Below, piece after piece: positions 1-7,728 of a stretch of 64,000 bases of DNA. The DNA comes from Persicobacter psychrovividus (GTDB lineage Bacteria; Bacteroidota; Bacteroidia; Cytophagales; Cyclobacteriaceae). The stretch's first letter is position 1; each line of letters starts with the position of its first letter. The position numbers and the translations under genes are program-made. The notes under the pieces are model-generated. The model was not told the DNA's origin, ran no database searches, and worked only from the letters and a program-made list of their open reading frames with translations. The stretch lies in the NCBI RefSeq assembly GCF_036492425.1, contig NZ_AP025293.1, positions 124,001-188,000 on the forward strand. Reading direction: 5' to 3'.

Positions 1-14
1 GAGAAAATTGGAAT

Positions 15-105
15 GTGAGACACAATGAACTATGCCTGTAAAGCATCACTCTAACCACCAACATCTCATTGAAATGAAAGGTCAACCTGCTTTAGCGGGT
101 TTTTG
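15..105 (+). repeat. Partial copy of the 226-bp array unit
   Basis: This stretch matches the first ~90 bases of the repeat unit found in tandem at 9531-10886. It starts with GTGAGACA and keeps the small stem AACCTGC-ttta-GCGGGTT followed by T residues. The match stops just before the element at 117, so the copy is truncated there. No coding capacity is seen. Confidence 0.7.
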
Positions 106-116
106 TATAGATAGGG

Positions 117-306
117 GGGGCTGTTGCACAACTTGAATTGTAAATTATATCACCAAATAATATTTCGTTTCGGTAGGGTCAGACCTGTGTGTCTGACCGA
201 AATGGCCATTTTATAAGGTAATTTCGGGCGAACACGTGGGTTCGCCCGTACCCAACAGAATAAAATTTTTCGGGTAGATATCAATTTATGGTTGTGCGAC
301 AGCCCC
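117..306. mobile_element. MITE-like element, 190 bp, with terminal inverted repeats
   Basis: The ends are near-perfect inverted repeats, GGGGCTGTTGCACAAC on the left and GTTGTGCGACAGCCCC on the right, with one mismatch in 16. The interior carries two perfect hairpins: 177-184 pairs with 191-198 (GGTCAGAC/GTCTGACC) and 225-233 pairs with 240-248 (CGGGCGAAC/GTTCGCCCG). There is no open reading frame of note, so mobility would need a transposase supplied from elsewhere. Short TA-rich flanks could be a target duplication, but its length is unclear. It sits at the broken end of the array-unit copy before it. Confidence 0.65.
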
Positions 307-404
307 TATATAATCATTGGATTGGATCGTAGCGAGACGCTACAACCAGAGGTGATTGGTCTTAGTTTGGAGACCAAGACCAGTGATAGAAAATCACACC
401 TCAC

Positions 405-436
405 AAAAAAAGGAACAGAAAAGCCATTCCTTTTTT
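405..436 (-). terminator. Intrinsic terminator of the 456-968 gene
   Basis: AAAAAAGGAA and TTCCTTTTTT form a stem around an 11-base loop. On the minus strand the stem runs into a T tract. It lies about 20 bases past the stop codon of the minus-strand gene. Confidence 0.6.
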
Positions 437-455
437 CATAGGTTGTGTGTTGGGA

Positions 456-968
456 TTAGGAAGCCGTATAAGTGTTCCCATCATAGGTTACACTTCCAGC
501 CCCCAAGTTGCCGGCGGCAATCCATTCGCAATAGCCGACGATTGATTCTTTCAATGCCGTTACCAATTGCTCCTGGTTCTTGCGATCCAATTGTGAGCGG
601 ATTCCATTTTCAGAAAACTCTCCAACACGTAGATCGAAATTTGCTTTCTCGATGGCTCGCTCGATGTCGGTGATCTGGTCCTGTAATGGCACACGGCGAT
701 CAACATCTGCTGCGTCGGTGTCCGCCAACTTTTGCTGAAGGACGGTTAGTTCGGCAGACATCGTATCGCGTTTGTCCATTAGGCCTTCACGGCTTTCGGC
801 ATCTTTACGATCTTTCACAGAACTGCTAAGTTCTTTTGCTTCTAAGCTGTCGGTCATCTGATCCAGCTTATTGATTTTGTACTGAGCCCGCTCAATAGTA
901 TCCGCAAAATAGGGATAGTTTGTCGGGTTGAAAATGTCAGCGACATTGTAGGTTACCTCTGTAGGCAT
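456..968 (-). CDS. Hypothetical coiled-coil protein, 170 aa
   Basis: I do not recognise a family. The protein is strongly helical and charged. Heptad-like stretches run over about residues 25-125 (for example RAQYKINKLDQMTDSLEAK and SAELTVLQQKLADTD), then a short C-terminal segment rich in Gly, Thr and Tyr. There is no signal peptide or membrane segment, so it is probably cytoplasmic, or a structural or phage-type component. It starts with ATG and is followed by a convincing terminator, which supports a real transcription unit. It stands alone, divergent from the helix-turn-helix gene at 1114. Function unknown. Confidence 0.55.
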   Translation of the reverse strand: MPTEVTYNVADIFNPTNYPYFADTIERAQYKINKLDQMTDSLEAKELSSSVKDRKDAESREGLMDKRDTMSAELTVLQQKLADTDAADVDRRVPLQDQITDIERAIEKANFDLRVGEFSENGIRSQLDRKNQEQLVTALKESIVGYCEWIAAGNLGAGSVTYDGNTYTAS

Positions 969-1113
969 AGGCTTACGAAGTTAGGTTTGAAATATAACTC
1001 ACCTCAGACTTATATTTATTAAGCACTGAGACTTACATGCTTATATGGTCTCCCGTAAAAAAAGTTGAGAACCTACCCGTCAAGAACTCTTATATGTAAT
1101 AAAAGAAATAGGA

Positions 1114-1728
1114 ATGTATTTAACCTACAAAGAAAGACAGGAACTAAGCAGGTGTTACCATGGAGGCATGAGTAATAAGGACATCGCCTTGCGTATGGGG
1201 CGTCATCCTTCTACGATCAGTAGGGAGCTGAGTAGGAATAAATTTTTTGGGACTTATGATCCATACTATGCCCACCGTAAATACATGTGTCGGAAGATTT
1301 TTGTAGGAAGAAAGAGCGCTATTTTCTGTAATAAAATTCGGCTGCGAACTTTTCACATGGACAAATTCGTGAGGCGGATAACCCAATGGTTATCGGATTA
1401 TTTTGACAATTATTTGCGTTATCGAAGGCGTCCTTCCCGCATTACGAACTATAACCTGTGCTTTCGATACATGCGCCGTACCATGAAATTCAAAGGGCCA
1501 TTGTGGTATGGCTTCATGGCCAAATGGATTTTGAATCTTTGGGATAAGGAAACCGCCATCATGCAATCATTCAAGGAATCTGCCGAGGAACTTGAAGAGC
1601 ACTATCAAGGAGTGGAGCGGGACCTCAATGAGATCGAGCAAAGAATCAAAAAGCTCCACCAAGAAATCGATGAGCTGTTGGACGATCAGCGAAAGATTGT
1701 CGCCCCCGCCGAGCGACAGGTGGCTTAG
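1114..1728 (+). CDS. IS30-type HTH protein without integrase domain, 204 aa
   Basis: Residues 1-45 match the IS30-family N-terminal helix-turn-helix (LTYKERQELSRCYHGG, then HPSTISRELSRNKF and a Tyr-rich YDPYYAHRKY). An IS30 transposase would continue into a rve/DDE catalytic domain of about 200 residues. Here the chain instead continues with a basic middle part, then a coiled coil at about residues 145-195 (EELEEHYQGVERDLNEIEQR), and stops. It may be a DNA-binding protein built from an IS30 head, or a decayed transposase fused out of frame. No inverted repeats were found around it. The sequence downstream (1860-2157) is a separate, broken gene. Confidence 0.5.
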   Translation: MYLTYKERQELSRCYHGGMSNKDIALRMGRHPSTISRELSRNKFFGTYDPYYAHRKYMCRKIFVGRKSAIFCNKIRLRTFHMDKFVRRITQWLSDYFDNYLRYRRRPSRITNYNLCFRYMRRTMKFKGPLWYGFMAKWILNLWDKETAIMQSFKESAEELEEHYQGVERDLNEIEQRIKKLHQEIDELLDDQRKIVAPAERQVA

Positions 1729-1859
1729 TGTGTCCAAGCTACAAAGAAATCCATCACCTAAGCCGTTCGAAGTATCATCTTCTCTCCAAAAATACTTTCA
1801 GAAAAAAATTGCAATTACTGTTCCTTTCGAACGGTATTTTTTTTGCCTATTTCTTACGT

Positions 1860-2157
1860 GGATCTGTGGGCTTTCACTCAGAAATTTTTTGCGAAGGCTT
1901 TTGAAGATGAATTGCGATTGCTCACGTGCAGCAGGTCGCTGGCAAAATTTTCTTGTGACTGGTCAGGATTTTTTTCCAGCTGATGAAGGCGTAATCCATT
2001 TGGCCTCGCGGCTTGTTGATTATCGGCAACTCTCGGCGCTCATTGATGGGCACGCAACAAAGAAGCGATCCTCTCCATCAAAAGAGAGATGGAGTGCACA
2101 CTGAAGGTGACTGTTCCTAATTTGGTGGAAGATGATTTGTTGGAGGGGTTGTTTTAG
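1860..2157 (+). pseudogene. Decayed gene 3' end with frameshifts
   Basis: Three reading frames in succession show protein-like sequence with no usable single frame. The segments are DLWAFTQKFFAKAFEDELR (near 1860-1920), then DEGVIHLASRLVDYRQLSA (near 1985-2040), then ARNKEAILSIKREMECTL up to VEDDLLEGLF and a TAG stop at 2155-2157. A strong terminator follows at once, as expected for the real end of a gene. The family is not recognised. At least two frameshifts are needed to join the pieces. Confidence 0.4.
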
Positions 2158-2179
2158 GATTTTAATTGAGGAGATGGAG

Positions 2180-2213
2180 AACCTCCAATGCCGTAGGCGT
2201 TGGAGGTTTTTTT
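2180..2213 (+). terminator. Strong intrinsic terminator
   Basis: AACCTCCAA pairs with TTGGAGGTT, extended by GCC/GGC around a GTA loop, followed by a run of T. It lies 23 bases after the TAG of the decayed gene. Confidence 0.75.
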
Positions 2214-2281
2214 AGACGGTATAGGCTATGAGTAGTTGCGTGGTTTAGCACTAGTGCTGCAACCCTTAAATACCACACGGT

Positions 2282-2911
2282 TTAAAATCCGCCAAAACAC
2301 CATTCAATTGGCTTCTTCCATCTTTCATTGTAATACTCAATGTAGTTGGTGATTTTTCTTTCCAAATTAGCAACCGAGTTAAATTGCCCATTGCGAATTA
2401 CATGCTTCTGTAAGCGGCCAAACCAATTCTCTATTTGGTTCAACCAAGAGCAATGTTTTGGAGTATATTGAAATCTGATTTTATGGTCTTTATCCTCTAA
2501 AAATTCCATCCTAGACTTCATCGTCTTTAATATTCCACACCGGCCTTTCTTACCTAAATCACTGTCATAATTTATTTTATCAGCAATGAGCTTGACTAAT
2601 GACTCTGATTTATGTGTATTAAGTTGGTCTGCAACAAAAACGATTTTTTTGTTAGGGTATTTATCGATGATCGACTCTATAAATTTACAAAAATCCTCCT
2701 CATTCCGAGTCTGTCCAAGTTGATATTTGGTGACCTCGCCGTCCATTATATTCATGCCTGCGATTAAACAGGTCGTTCCGTTCCGCTTGTATTCTGGGTC
2801 TACTCGCTTAACTTGACCGCTTTTCGCCGTGGTTATTTTTATGTTTTGTTTAGCTTGAATACCCGTCTTTTCATCCACAGAAATAGTCACAACGTCGTCT
2901 GATTGCTCCAA
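2282..2911 (-). CDS. IS630-family transposase, catalytic part (copy 1)
   Basis: This is the DDE domain of an IS630/Tc1-like transposase. Catalytic residues are visible as Asp in ISVDEKTGIQA, Asp in VFVADQLNTHKS and Glu in WLNQIENWFGRL. Homology extends upstream of the first ATG: in-frame codons read KTEYWIHPKIGDQQEH and connect to the HTH gene only by a frame change at the T7 run 3009-3015 (A7 on the coding strand). The functional enzyme is therefore probably a fusion made by slippage. It acts in the cytoplasm on the element ends. Identical to the protein at 5653. Confidence 0.85.
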   Translation of the reverse strand: MEQSDDVVTISVDEKTGIQAKQNIKITTAKSGQVKRVDPEYKRNGTTCLIAGMNIMDGEVTKYQLGQTRNEEDFCKFIESIIDKYPNKKIVFVADQLNTHKSESLVKLIADKINYDSDLGKKGRCGILKTMKSRMEFLEDKDHKIRFQYTPKHCSWLNQIENWFGRLQKHVIRNGQFNSVANLERKITNYIEYYNERWKKPIEWCFGGF

Positions 2912-2990
2912 ATAAACACTGCAAACATCAGAAACACGGTCATTATGCTCCTGTTGGTCACCTATTTTTGGATGTATCCAATATTCAGTT

Positions 2991-3500
2991 TTATGAGGAC
3001 TTAATTCGTTTTTTTAAAAGTCGACCAACATGACTTGATGAGATTTCGATTCCCATTTTCTTCGCTTGCTCACTCAAAGACTCATGAGACCATTCAGTGA
3101 TTGGAACATCATAATCTTGAGGGTCTTCACAACTCAATGTTTGCACTCGAATTTTTTCTTCGACAGTTAAACGAGGTTTCCTTCCGCTTCTTTTAGAATC
3201 AGTTAATCGTTCATGAATAAGTCGGATAAATTCAGCGTCTCCTATTTTATTTTGGGTTTCATCTAACTCATTGATTGCCTCCCATTTGTTAAGCCATCTT
3301 TTCACTGTGTTGGGATCTGCTTTTTCAGTTTTACAAATCTCTTTAAAGCTTAACCCTTGATGAAAAAGGTAAACAAATGAGGCTCGGCGACGAATATTTG
3401 AAGGCGTCTTCCCACTACCAATAATTTTAAATAGTAGTGTCTTTTCTCGCTCCGTCAGATCAATGACAATAGATGTTTTTCTTCCCATATAGTGATTCAA
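2991..3500 (-). CDS. IS630-family transposase, HTH part (copy 1)
   Basis: This is the N-terminal DNA-binding half of the transposase. It has a helix-turn-helix near residues 35-75 (GLSFKEICKTEKADPNTVKR), a basic linker (DSKRSGRKPRLTVEEKIRV) and a second HTH near 130-165 (SLSEQAKKMGIEISSSHV). It ends at LLKKRIKSS where an A7 run allows a shift into the DDE frame. Translation may begin at TTG (3500) or at the ATG four codons in. Identical to the gene at 5064. Confidence 0.8.
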   Translation of the reverse strand: MNHYMGRKTSIVIDLTEREKTLLFKIIGSGKTPSNIRRRASFVYLFHQGLSFKEICKTEKADPNTVKRWLNKWEAINELDETQNKIGDAEFIRLIHERLTDSKRSGRKPRLTVEEKIRVQTLSCEDPQDYDVPITEWSHESLSEQAKKMGIEISSSHVGRLLKKRIKSS

Positions 3501-3536
3501 GAAAAAATCATGCTAAATTTAGGGGCTGTTGCACTA

Positions 3537-5027
3537 GCCTGTCGAAAATTCACAAAAAAAGCGATTCCAGAAAAAAGGTTAAATTTGAGTGTCCAAACCG
3601 TCATTCAACCTTACCAGAATCGCTTTGAGTTTTAAAAATAACAAACAATCTCTAAAAAAGAAAAAGTCAACAGAAAGAGCTAAACGAAAAAGGCGAAACG
3701 ACAGTATCAAAATTAAAAGGTATAAGGCTCGGGCTTCCTTTTGGGAAAAGAAGTACAAAGAGGAAAAGTCTAAAAACAAGTCGGAGTTTGGGGGGAAAAA
3801 AATCAAGCACCACAGCTACTGTTCGGCCATTATTACTTTGGCTTTAATTTTACATACTGAAACCAGCATGAGCCTTCGTGATAGTGAGACGGTATTGCGT
3901 ATTTTCATTCAACAAATGCACATAGATAGTAAATGCCCTGACCATTCGACGATTGATAATTGGTTAAAAAAAGCAGGAATGCAGGCCATCGAACCATTTT
4001 CACCTGAGCGGCCATGTGTTTTGATTTGTGATGAAAGCATTTCATTCAACGGGAAGAAATTGTTTTTGGTACTTGCCGTTCCTGTGTCGGTTTCTGACCA
4101 GCAGCGTACATTACGTTTTGAGGACTGTCACTTGGTTTATCTTGGTGCGAAAAAAGGTTGGTCGGCAGATGTAATTTATAAGGAACTTCAACCACTCGTT
4201 CAGAAGCTGAAAATTCAATATGTCCTAAGCGATAAAGGTTCTAATTTACTTAAGGCTACAGCCTTGCTGGGGCTTGATCATGTTTCGGATATCACCCATG
4301 AAGTATCAAGGACACTGAAAAATCTATATAACGATACAGATGATTACAAGAATTTCATCAAATGGGTTGGTGAACTCAGAAAAGATTTAGCGTGTGGGGA
4401 ATATGCACATTTGGCCCCTCCAAAAGTAAGGCATCATTGTAGGTTTCATCAGCTTGGGCAATATGAAAAGTGGTTTAGAAAGGTCGGTCCTGAGCTGAAA
4501 AATGTCGCCGAAGAAAGCAAAGGTGCGGCTTTGAGCCTCCTCCAAATCAGTGATCATACACCTTTCATCAAGGATTTGATATCTTTGACCCCAGTGATCA
4601 AAGAAATATTATCGGTTGGCAGAACGGAAGGGATAAGTCACAAAACTATTTTGAAATTAACTCAAAAAATGGAAGAACTCGAAGGGGATCGGCCAACTAT
4701 ATTCAGAGAAAAAATCACTCATTATTTTCATAAAACCTATAAAACGATTGGTGAAGACATCCCTTTTTGTTGCAGTGCTATCATCGAAAGCGTATTCGGA
4801 AAGTACAAATCAAAAATGAGCAGCCACCCACAGAAAATGTGCACCAACCACTTGCTGACCATTCCCTTATTTTTTGTGAAAGAAAATGAAATTGCCGAAC
4901 TTGTTTCAGGATTTGACACCGTAAAAGTGGCAGAAATCAAAGATAAGGAAGCCGTGGCAAAAGCAATGATGAGCGTTCAAATGGCTGCTTAACTCGTGTA
5001 CATGTTTTTTGAAAATATTCGACAGGC
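3537..5027 (+). mobile_element. DDE insertion sequence inside the IS630 pair (1491 bp)
   Basis: The ends are inverted repeats, GCCTGTCGAAAATTC on the left and the complement of GAATATTTTC reading GCCTGTCGAATATTT on the right. TA is present at both edges, shared with the abutting IS630 copies. The interior is almost filled by one 467-aa transposase gene. The terminal sequence GCCTGTCGAA recurs in short repeats elsewhere in the window (21946, 41476, 43300s), which look like non-autonomous derivatives. Confidence 0.75.
3589..4992 (+). CDS. DDE transposase, unassigned family, 467 aa
   Basis: A very basic N-terminus (residues 1-65, many Lys/Arg) is followed by a helical region with a likely DNA-binding HTH (CPDHSTIDNWLKKAGM near 117-131) and an RNase H-like core. 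Candidate catalytic residues are Asp148 in VLICDESISF, Asp215 in YVLSDKGSN and Glu400 in CCSAIIESVFGKYK. Translation starts at GTG 3589. The family is not one I can name with confidence; it resembles Bacteroidota transposases of 450-480 aa. It is intact, so it could also move the short repeats that share its terminal sequence. Confidence 0.75.
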   Translation: MSKPSFNLTRIALSFKNNKQSLKKKKSTERAKRKRRNDSIKIKRYKARASFWEKKYKEEKSKNKSEFGGKKIKHHSYCSAIITLALILHTETSMSLRDSETVLRIFIQQMHIDSKCPDHSTIDNWLKKAGMQAIEPFSPERPCVLICDESISFNGKKLFLVLAVPVSVSDQQRTLRFEDCHLVYLGAKKGWSADVIYKELQPLVQKLKIQYVLSDKGSNLLKATALLGLDHVSDITHEVSRTLKNLYNDTDDYKNFIKWVGELRKDLACGEYAHLAPPKVRHHCRFHQLGQYEKWFRKVGPELKNVAEESKGAALSLLQISDHTPFIKDLISLTPVIKEILSVGRTEGISHKTILKLTQKMEELEGDRPTIFREKITHYFHKTYKTIGEDIPFCCSAIIESVFGKYKSKMSSHPQKMCTNHLLTIPLFFVKENEIAELVSGFDTVKVAEIKDKEAVAKAMMSVQMAA

Positions 5028-5063
5028 TAGTGCAACAGCCCCTAAATTTAGCATGATTTTTTC

Positions 5064-5573
5064 TTGAATCACTATATGGGAAGAAAAACATCTATTGTCA
5101 TTGATCTGACGGAGCGAGAAAAGACACTACTATTTAAAATTATTGGTAGTGGGAAGACGCCTTCAAATATTCGTCGCCGAGCCTCATTTGTTTACCTTTT
5201 TCATCAAGGGTTAAGCTTTAAAGAGATTTGTAAAACTGAAAAAGCAGATCCCAACACAGTGAAAAGATGGCTTAACAAATGGGAGGCAATCAATGAGTTA
5301 GATGAAACCCAAAATAAAATAGGAGACGCTGAATTTATCCGACTTATTCATGAACGATTAACTGATTCTAAAAGAAGCGGAAGGAAACCTCGTTTAACTG
5401 TCGAAGAAAAAATTCGAGTGCAAACATTGAGTTGTGAAGACCCTCAAGATTATGATGTTCCAATCACTGAATGGTCTCATGAGTCTTTGAGTGAGCAAGC
5501 GAAGAAAATGGGAATCGAAATCTCATCAAGTCATGTTGGTCGACTTTTAAAAAAACGAATTAAGTCCTCATAA
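5064..5573 (+). CDS. IS630-family transposase, HTH part (copy 2)
   Basis: Same protein as the minus-strand copy at 2991-3500: two HTH regions around a basic linker. The start may be TTG 5064 or ATG 5076. The run A7 at 5549-5555 lies 6 codons before the stop. Loss of one A, by transcript slippage or a +1 shift, would read KNELSPHKTEYWIHPK and continue into the DDE half at 5653, which fits the usual continuous IS630 transposase of about 350-370 aa. Confidence 0.8.
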   Translation: MNHYMGRKTSIVIDLTEREKTLLFKIIGSGKTPSNIRRRASFVYLFHQGLSFKEICKTEKADPNTVKRWLNKWEAINELDETQNKIGDAEFIRLIHERLTDSKRSGRKPRLTVEEKIRVQTLSCEDPQDYDVPITEWSHESLSEQAKKMGIEISSSHVGRLLKKRIKSS

Positions 5574-5652
5574 AACTGAATATTGGATACATCCAAAAAT
5601 AGGTGACCAACAGGAGCATAATGACCGTGTTTCTGATGTTTGCAGTGTTTAT

Positions 5653-6282
5653 TTGGAGCAATCAGACGACGTTGTGACTATTTCTGTGGATGAAAAGACG
5701 GGTATTCAAGCTAAACAAAACATAAAAATAACCACGGCGAAAAGCGGTCAAGTTAAGCGAGTAGACCCAGAATACAAGCGGAACGGAACGACCTGTTTAA
5801 TCGCAGGCATGAATATAATGGACGGCGAGGTCACCAAATATCAACTTGGACAGACTCGGAATGAGGAGGATTTTTGTAAATTTATAGAGTCGATCATCGA
5901 TAAATACCCTAACAAAAAAATCGTTTTTGTTGCAGACCAACTTAATACACATAAATCAGAGTCATTAGTCAAGCTCATTGCTGATAAAATAAATTATGAC
6001 AGTGATTTAGGTAAGAAAGGCCGGTGTGGAATATTAAAGACGATGAAGTCTAGGATGGAATTTTTAGAGGATAAAGACCATAAAATCAGATTTCAATATA
6101 CTCCAAAACATTGCTCTTGGTTGAACCAAATAGAGAATTGGTTTGGCCGCTTACAGAAGCATGTAATTCGCAATGGGCAATTTAACTCGGTTGCTAATTT
6201 GGAAAGAAAAATCACCAACTACATTGAGTATTACAATGAAAGATGGAAGAAGCCAATTGAATGGTGTTTTGGCGGATTTTAA
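5653..6282 (+). CDS. IS630-family transposase, catalytic part (copy 2)
   Basis: Identical to the protein at 2282-2911, with the DDE residues in DEKTG, ADQLNTH and IENWFG. The open frame extends upstream to the A7 slippage site, so ATG 5653 is probably not the working start. It ends 28 bases before the right element end. Confidence 0.85.
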   Translation: MEQSDDVVTISVDEKTGIQAKQNIKITTAKSGQVKRVDPEYKRNGTTCLIAGMNIMDGEVTKYQLGQTRNEEDFCKFIESIIDKYPNKKIVFVADQLNTHKSESLVKLIADKINYDSDLGKKGRCGILKTMKSRMEFLEDKDHKIRFQYTPKHCSWLNQIENWFGRLQKHVIRNGQFNSVANLERKITNYIEYYNERWKKPIEWCFGGF

Positions 6283-6349
6283 ACCGTGTGGTATTTAAGG
6301 GTTGCAGCACTAGTTTAGCACTTAACTTTTGCAAGTACTCTCCAAACTG

Positions 6350-6373
6350 AAAATCCGCGAGGATTTTCAGTAG
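6350..6373. other. Perfect 10-bp stem hairpin
   Basis: CTGAAAATCC pairs perfectly with GGATTTTCAG around a GCGA loop. There is no T tract on either side, so it is not a typical terminator. It lies in the short gap between the IS630 copy and the hydrolase 3' fragment, which otherwise holds nothing recognisable. Confidence 0.5.
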
Positions 6374-6418
6374 TAGGCGAGAACAAGCAATTACTTATAG
6401 CCAATGTTGTACACAGTT

Positions 6419-6486
6419 TTATTTTTTTAATATCCAGCTTACCAAATCTTTTTTATCTACTATCGACCAACTATGAGGATGTCTTT
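6419..6486 (-). pseudogene. 3' fragment of the split alpha/beta hydrolase gene
   Basis: Read on the minus strand this encodes RHPHSWSIVDKKDLVSWILKK and a stop (TAA at 6421-6419). This is the C-terminus expected for the lipoprotein hydrolase whose 5' part lies at 7870-8734, including the HPHSW motif that should carry the catalytic His. The IS3 element 6487-7869 separates the two. Joining them after removing one TTT target copy restores an uninterrupted frame (Gly-Glu-Arg-His). Confidence 0.85.
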
Positions 6487-6544
6487 TATAATTACCCCAA
6501 CAATTCAGACAGCAAGTTAAAATAATATACTAACTTGTAAATCA

Positions 6545-6832
6545 ATGAAAAGCAGAAGAAAATTTAGCCCCAAGTTTAAAGCCAAGGTAGCACTTGAAGC
6601 GATCAAAGAACAACAAAGCACAGCGGAACTTTGTCAGAAATATGAAATCAGTCCTGCACAGATTGGCCAATGGAAACAACTTTTTTTGGAGAATGCATCG
6701 AGTGTTTTTGAAAAAGGGAGTAAGGCTATCAAGCAGGAATCTGATCATGAAGGAGCGTTAAATAAATTATACTCTAAAATAGGACAACTTCAAGTTGAGA
6801 ATGATTTTTTAAAAAAGGCCTCATCGAAGTAA
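6545..6832 (+). CDS. IS3-family OrfA, 95 aa
   Basis: Typical OrfA: an HTH of the HTH_Tnp_1 type at residues 5-55 (FSPKFKAKVALEAIKEQQST, then YEISPAQIGQWKQLF) and a short leucine-zipper-like coiled coil at 65-92. The slippery heptamer AAAAAAG at 6811-6817 is in the correct phase (A AAA AAG) for a -1 shift that gives the OrfAB transposase. OrfA alone normally acts as an inhibitor. Confidence 0.9.
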   Translation: MKSRRKFSPKFKAKVALEAIKEQQSTAELCQKYEISPAQIGQWKQLFLENASSVFEKGSKAIKQESDHEGALNKLYSKIGQLQVENDFLKKASSK

Positions 6833-6852
6833 AGAGCGTTACCGAAAGACAG

Positions 6853-7728
6853 GTGATGGTCGATGAGGAACATGCTGATTTAAGCATTAGACGTCAATGT
6901 GAGCTTCTCCAAATTTCTCGTTCGGGCTGGTATTACAAGCCAAAAGGGGAAAGTGAATTGAATCTTGAATTGATGCGTGTAATTGACAAAGAATACCTTG
7001 AGCATCCTTTTCGAGGGGTACCTTCTATGACTTCGTTTTTGATTAATGATTGCGGTTATCCGATCAATAAGAAGCGAATTGAACGTCTGTACAAAGTCAT
7101 GGGGCTTCGTTCTCTTCTTCCTGGTCCGCACACTTCAAAACCTTCACCTGAAAATAAAATATACCCCTATTTACTTAGAAACCTTGAAATAACCCATTCA
7201 AATCAAGTTTGGGAGACGGATATCAGCTATGTTCCTATTGCAAAAGGGTTCATGTATCTGATGGCTGTGATTGATGTCCACTCTCGATATATTGTAGGCT
7301 GGTCACTCTCAAACACCATGTCAGCAGAGTGGTGCCGCAATACAATTCAAGAATGTATTAACAACCATGGCGCTCCTGAAATTGTCAATACAGACCAAGG
7401 GAGTCAATTTACGAGTGATCTCTTTACGGGCTATCTCTTAGGCCAAGGAGTAACTATTAGCATGGATGGAAAAGGTCGAGCAACCGACAATATTTACATT
7501 GAACGATTTTGGCGAACGGTCAAATATGAAGATATTTATTTGAATGAGTATCGCGATGGATTAAAGCTGCAGATAGGACTTATCGAATATATGAACTTTT
7601 ACAATAACGAAAGAAGGCATAGCTCAATCGATGAGAAAAGGCCCTGCGATCTTTACCAATCCAAGCCGCACTCAACAACATCAGAAGCAAAAGTAAGCGC
7701 TTCCTTAGAATCAGTCAAGGGCGGGTAA
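6853..7728 (+). CDS. IS3-family OrfB, rve integrase domain, 291 aa
   Basis: An N-terminal HTH_21 region (about 1-90, with SRSGWYYKPK) precedes an rve DDE domain. Catalytic residues are Asp in VWETDISYVP, Asp in IVNTDQGSQF and Glu in YIERFWRTVKYE. The frame is open back to 6811 in the -1 phase of OrfA, so the active protein is most likely an OrfAB fusion. The start given is GTG followed by ATG. It appears intact. Confidence 0.9.
   Translation: MMVDEEHADLSIRRQCELLQISRSGWYYKPKGESELNLELMRVIDKEYLEHPFRGVPSMTSFLINDCGYPINKKRIERLYKVMGLRSLLPGPHTSKPSPENKIYPYLLRNLEITHSNQVWETDISYVPIAKGFMYLMAVIDVHSRYIVGWSLSNTMSAEWCRNTIQECINNHGAPEIVNTDQGSQFTSDLFTGYLLGQGVTISMDGKGRATDNIYIERFWRTVKYEDIYLNEYRDGLKLQIGLIEYMNFYNNERRHSSIDEKRPCDLYQSKPHSTTSEAKVSASLESVKGG

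Larger units (their letters stand above)
2254..3534 (-). mobile_element. IS630-family element, copy 1 (1281 bp)
   Basis: The element is bounded by imperfect inverted ends, GTGCTGCAACCC outside and GTGCAACAGCCCC inside, each flanked by TA, the usual target of this family. The sequence is the reverse complement of 5030-6310 over its full 1281 bp as far as I could compare. It encodes an HTH protein and a DDE protein in two frames. The outer flank carries GTTTAGCAC at 2243-2251, repeated directly beyond the far end of copy 2. Confidence 0.85.
5030..6310 (+). mobile_element. IS630-family element, copy 2 (1281 bp)
   Basis: Mirror image of copy 1, with TA at both edges (5028-5029 and 6311-6312). 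Copies 1 and 2 point away from each other with the 467-aa transposase element between them, giving a composite of about 4.06 kb bounded by long inverted repeats. Directly outside lies GTTTAGCAC (6313-6321), the same nine bases as at 2243-2251. Confidence 0.85.

Noticed and set aside
1592-2104. 170-aa plus-strand protein overlapping the IS30-HTH gene
   Set aside because: The first half is the HTH gene in another frame; the last part is only one of several frames of a broken gene, so it was recorded as a pseudogene segment.
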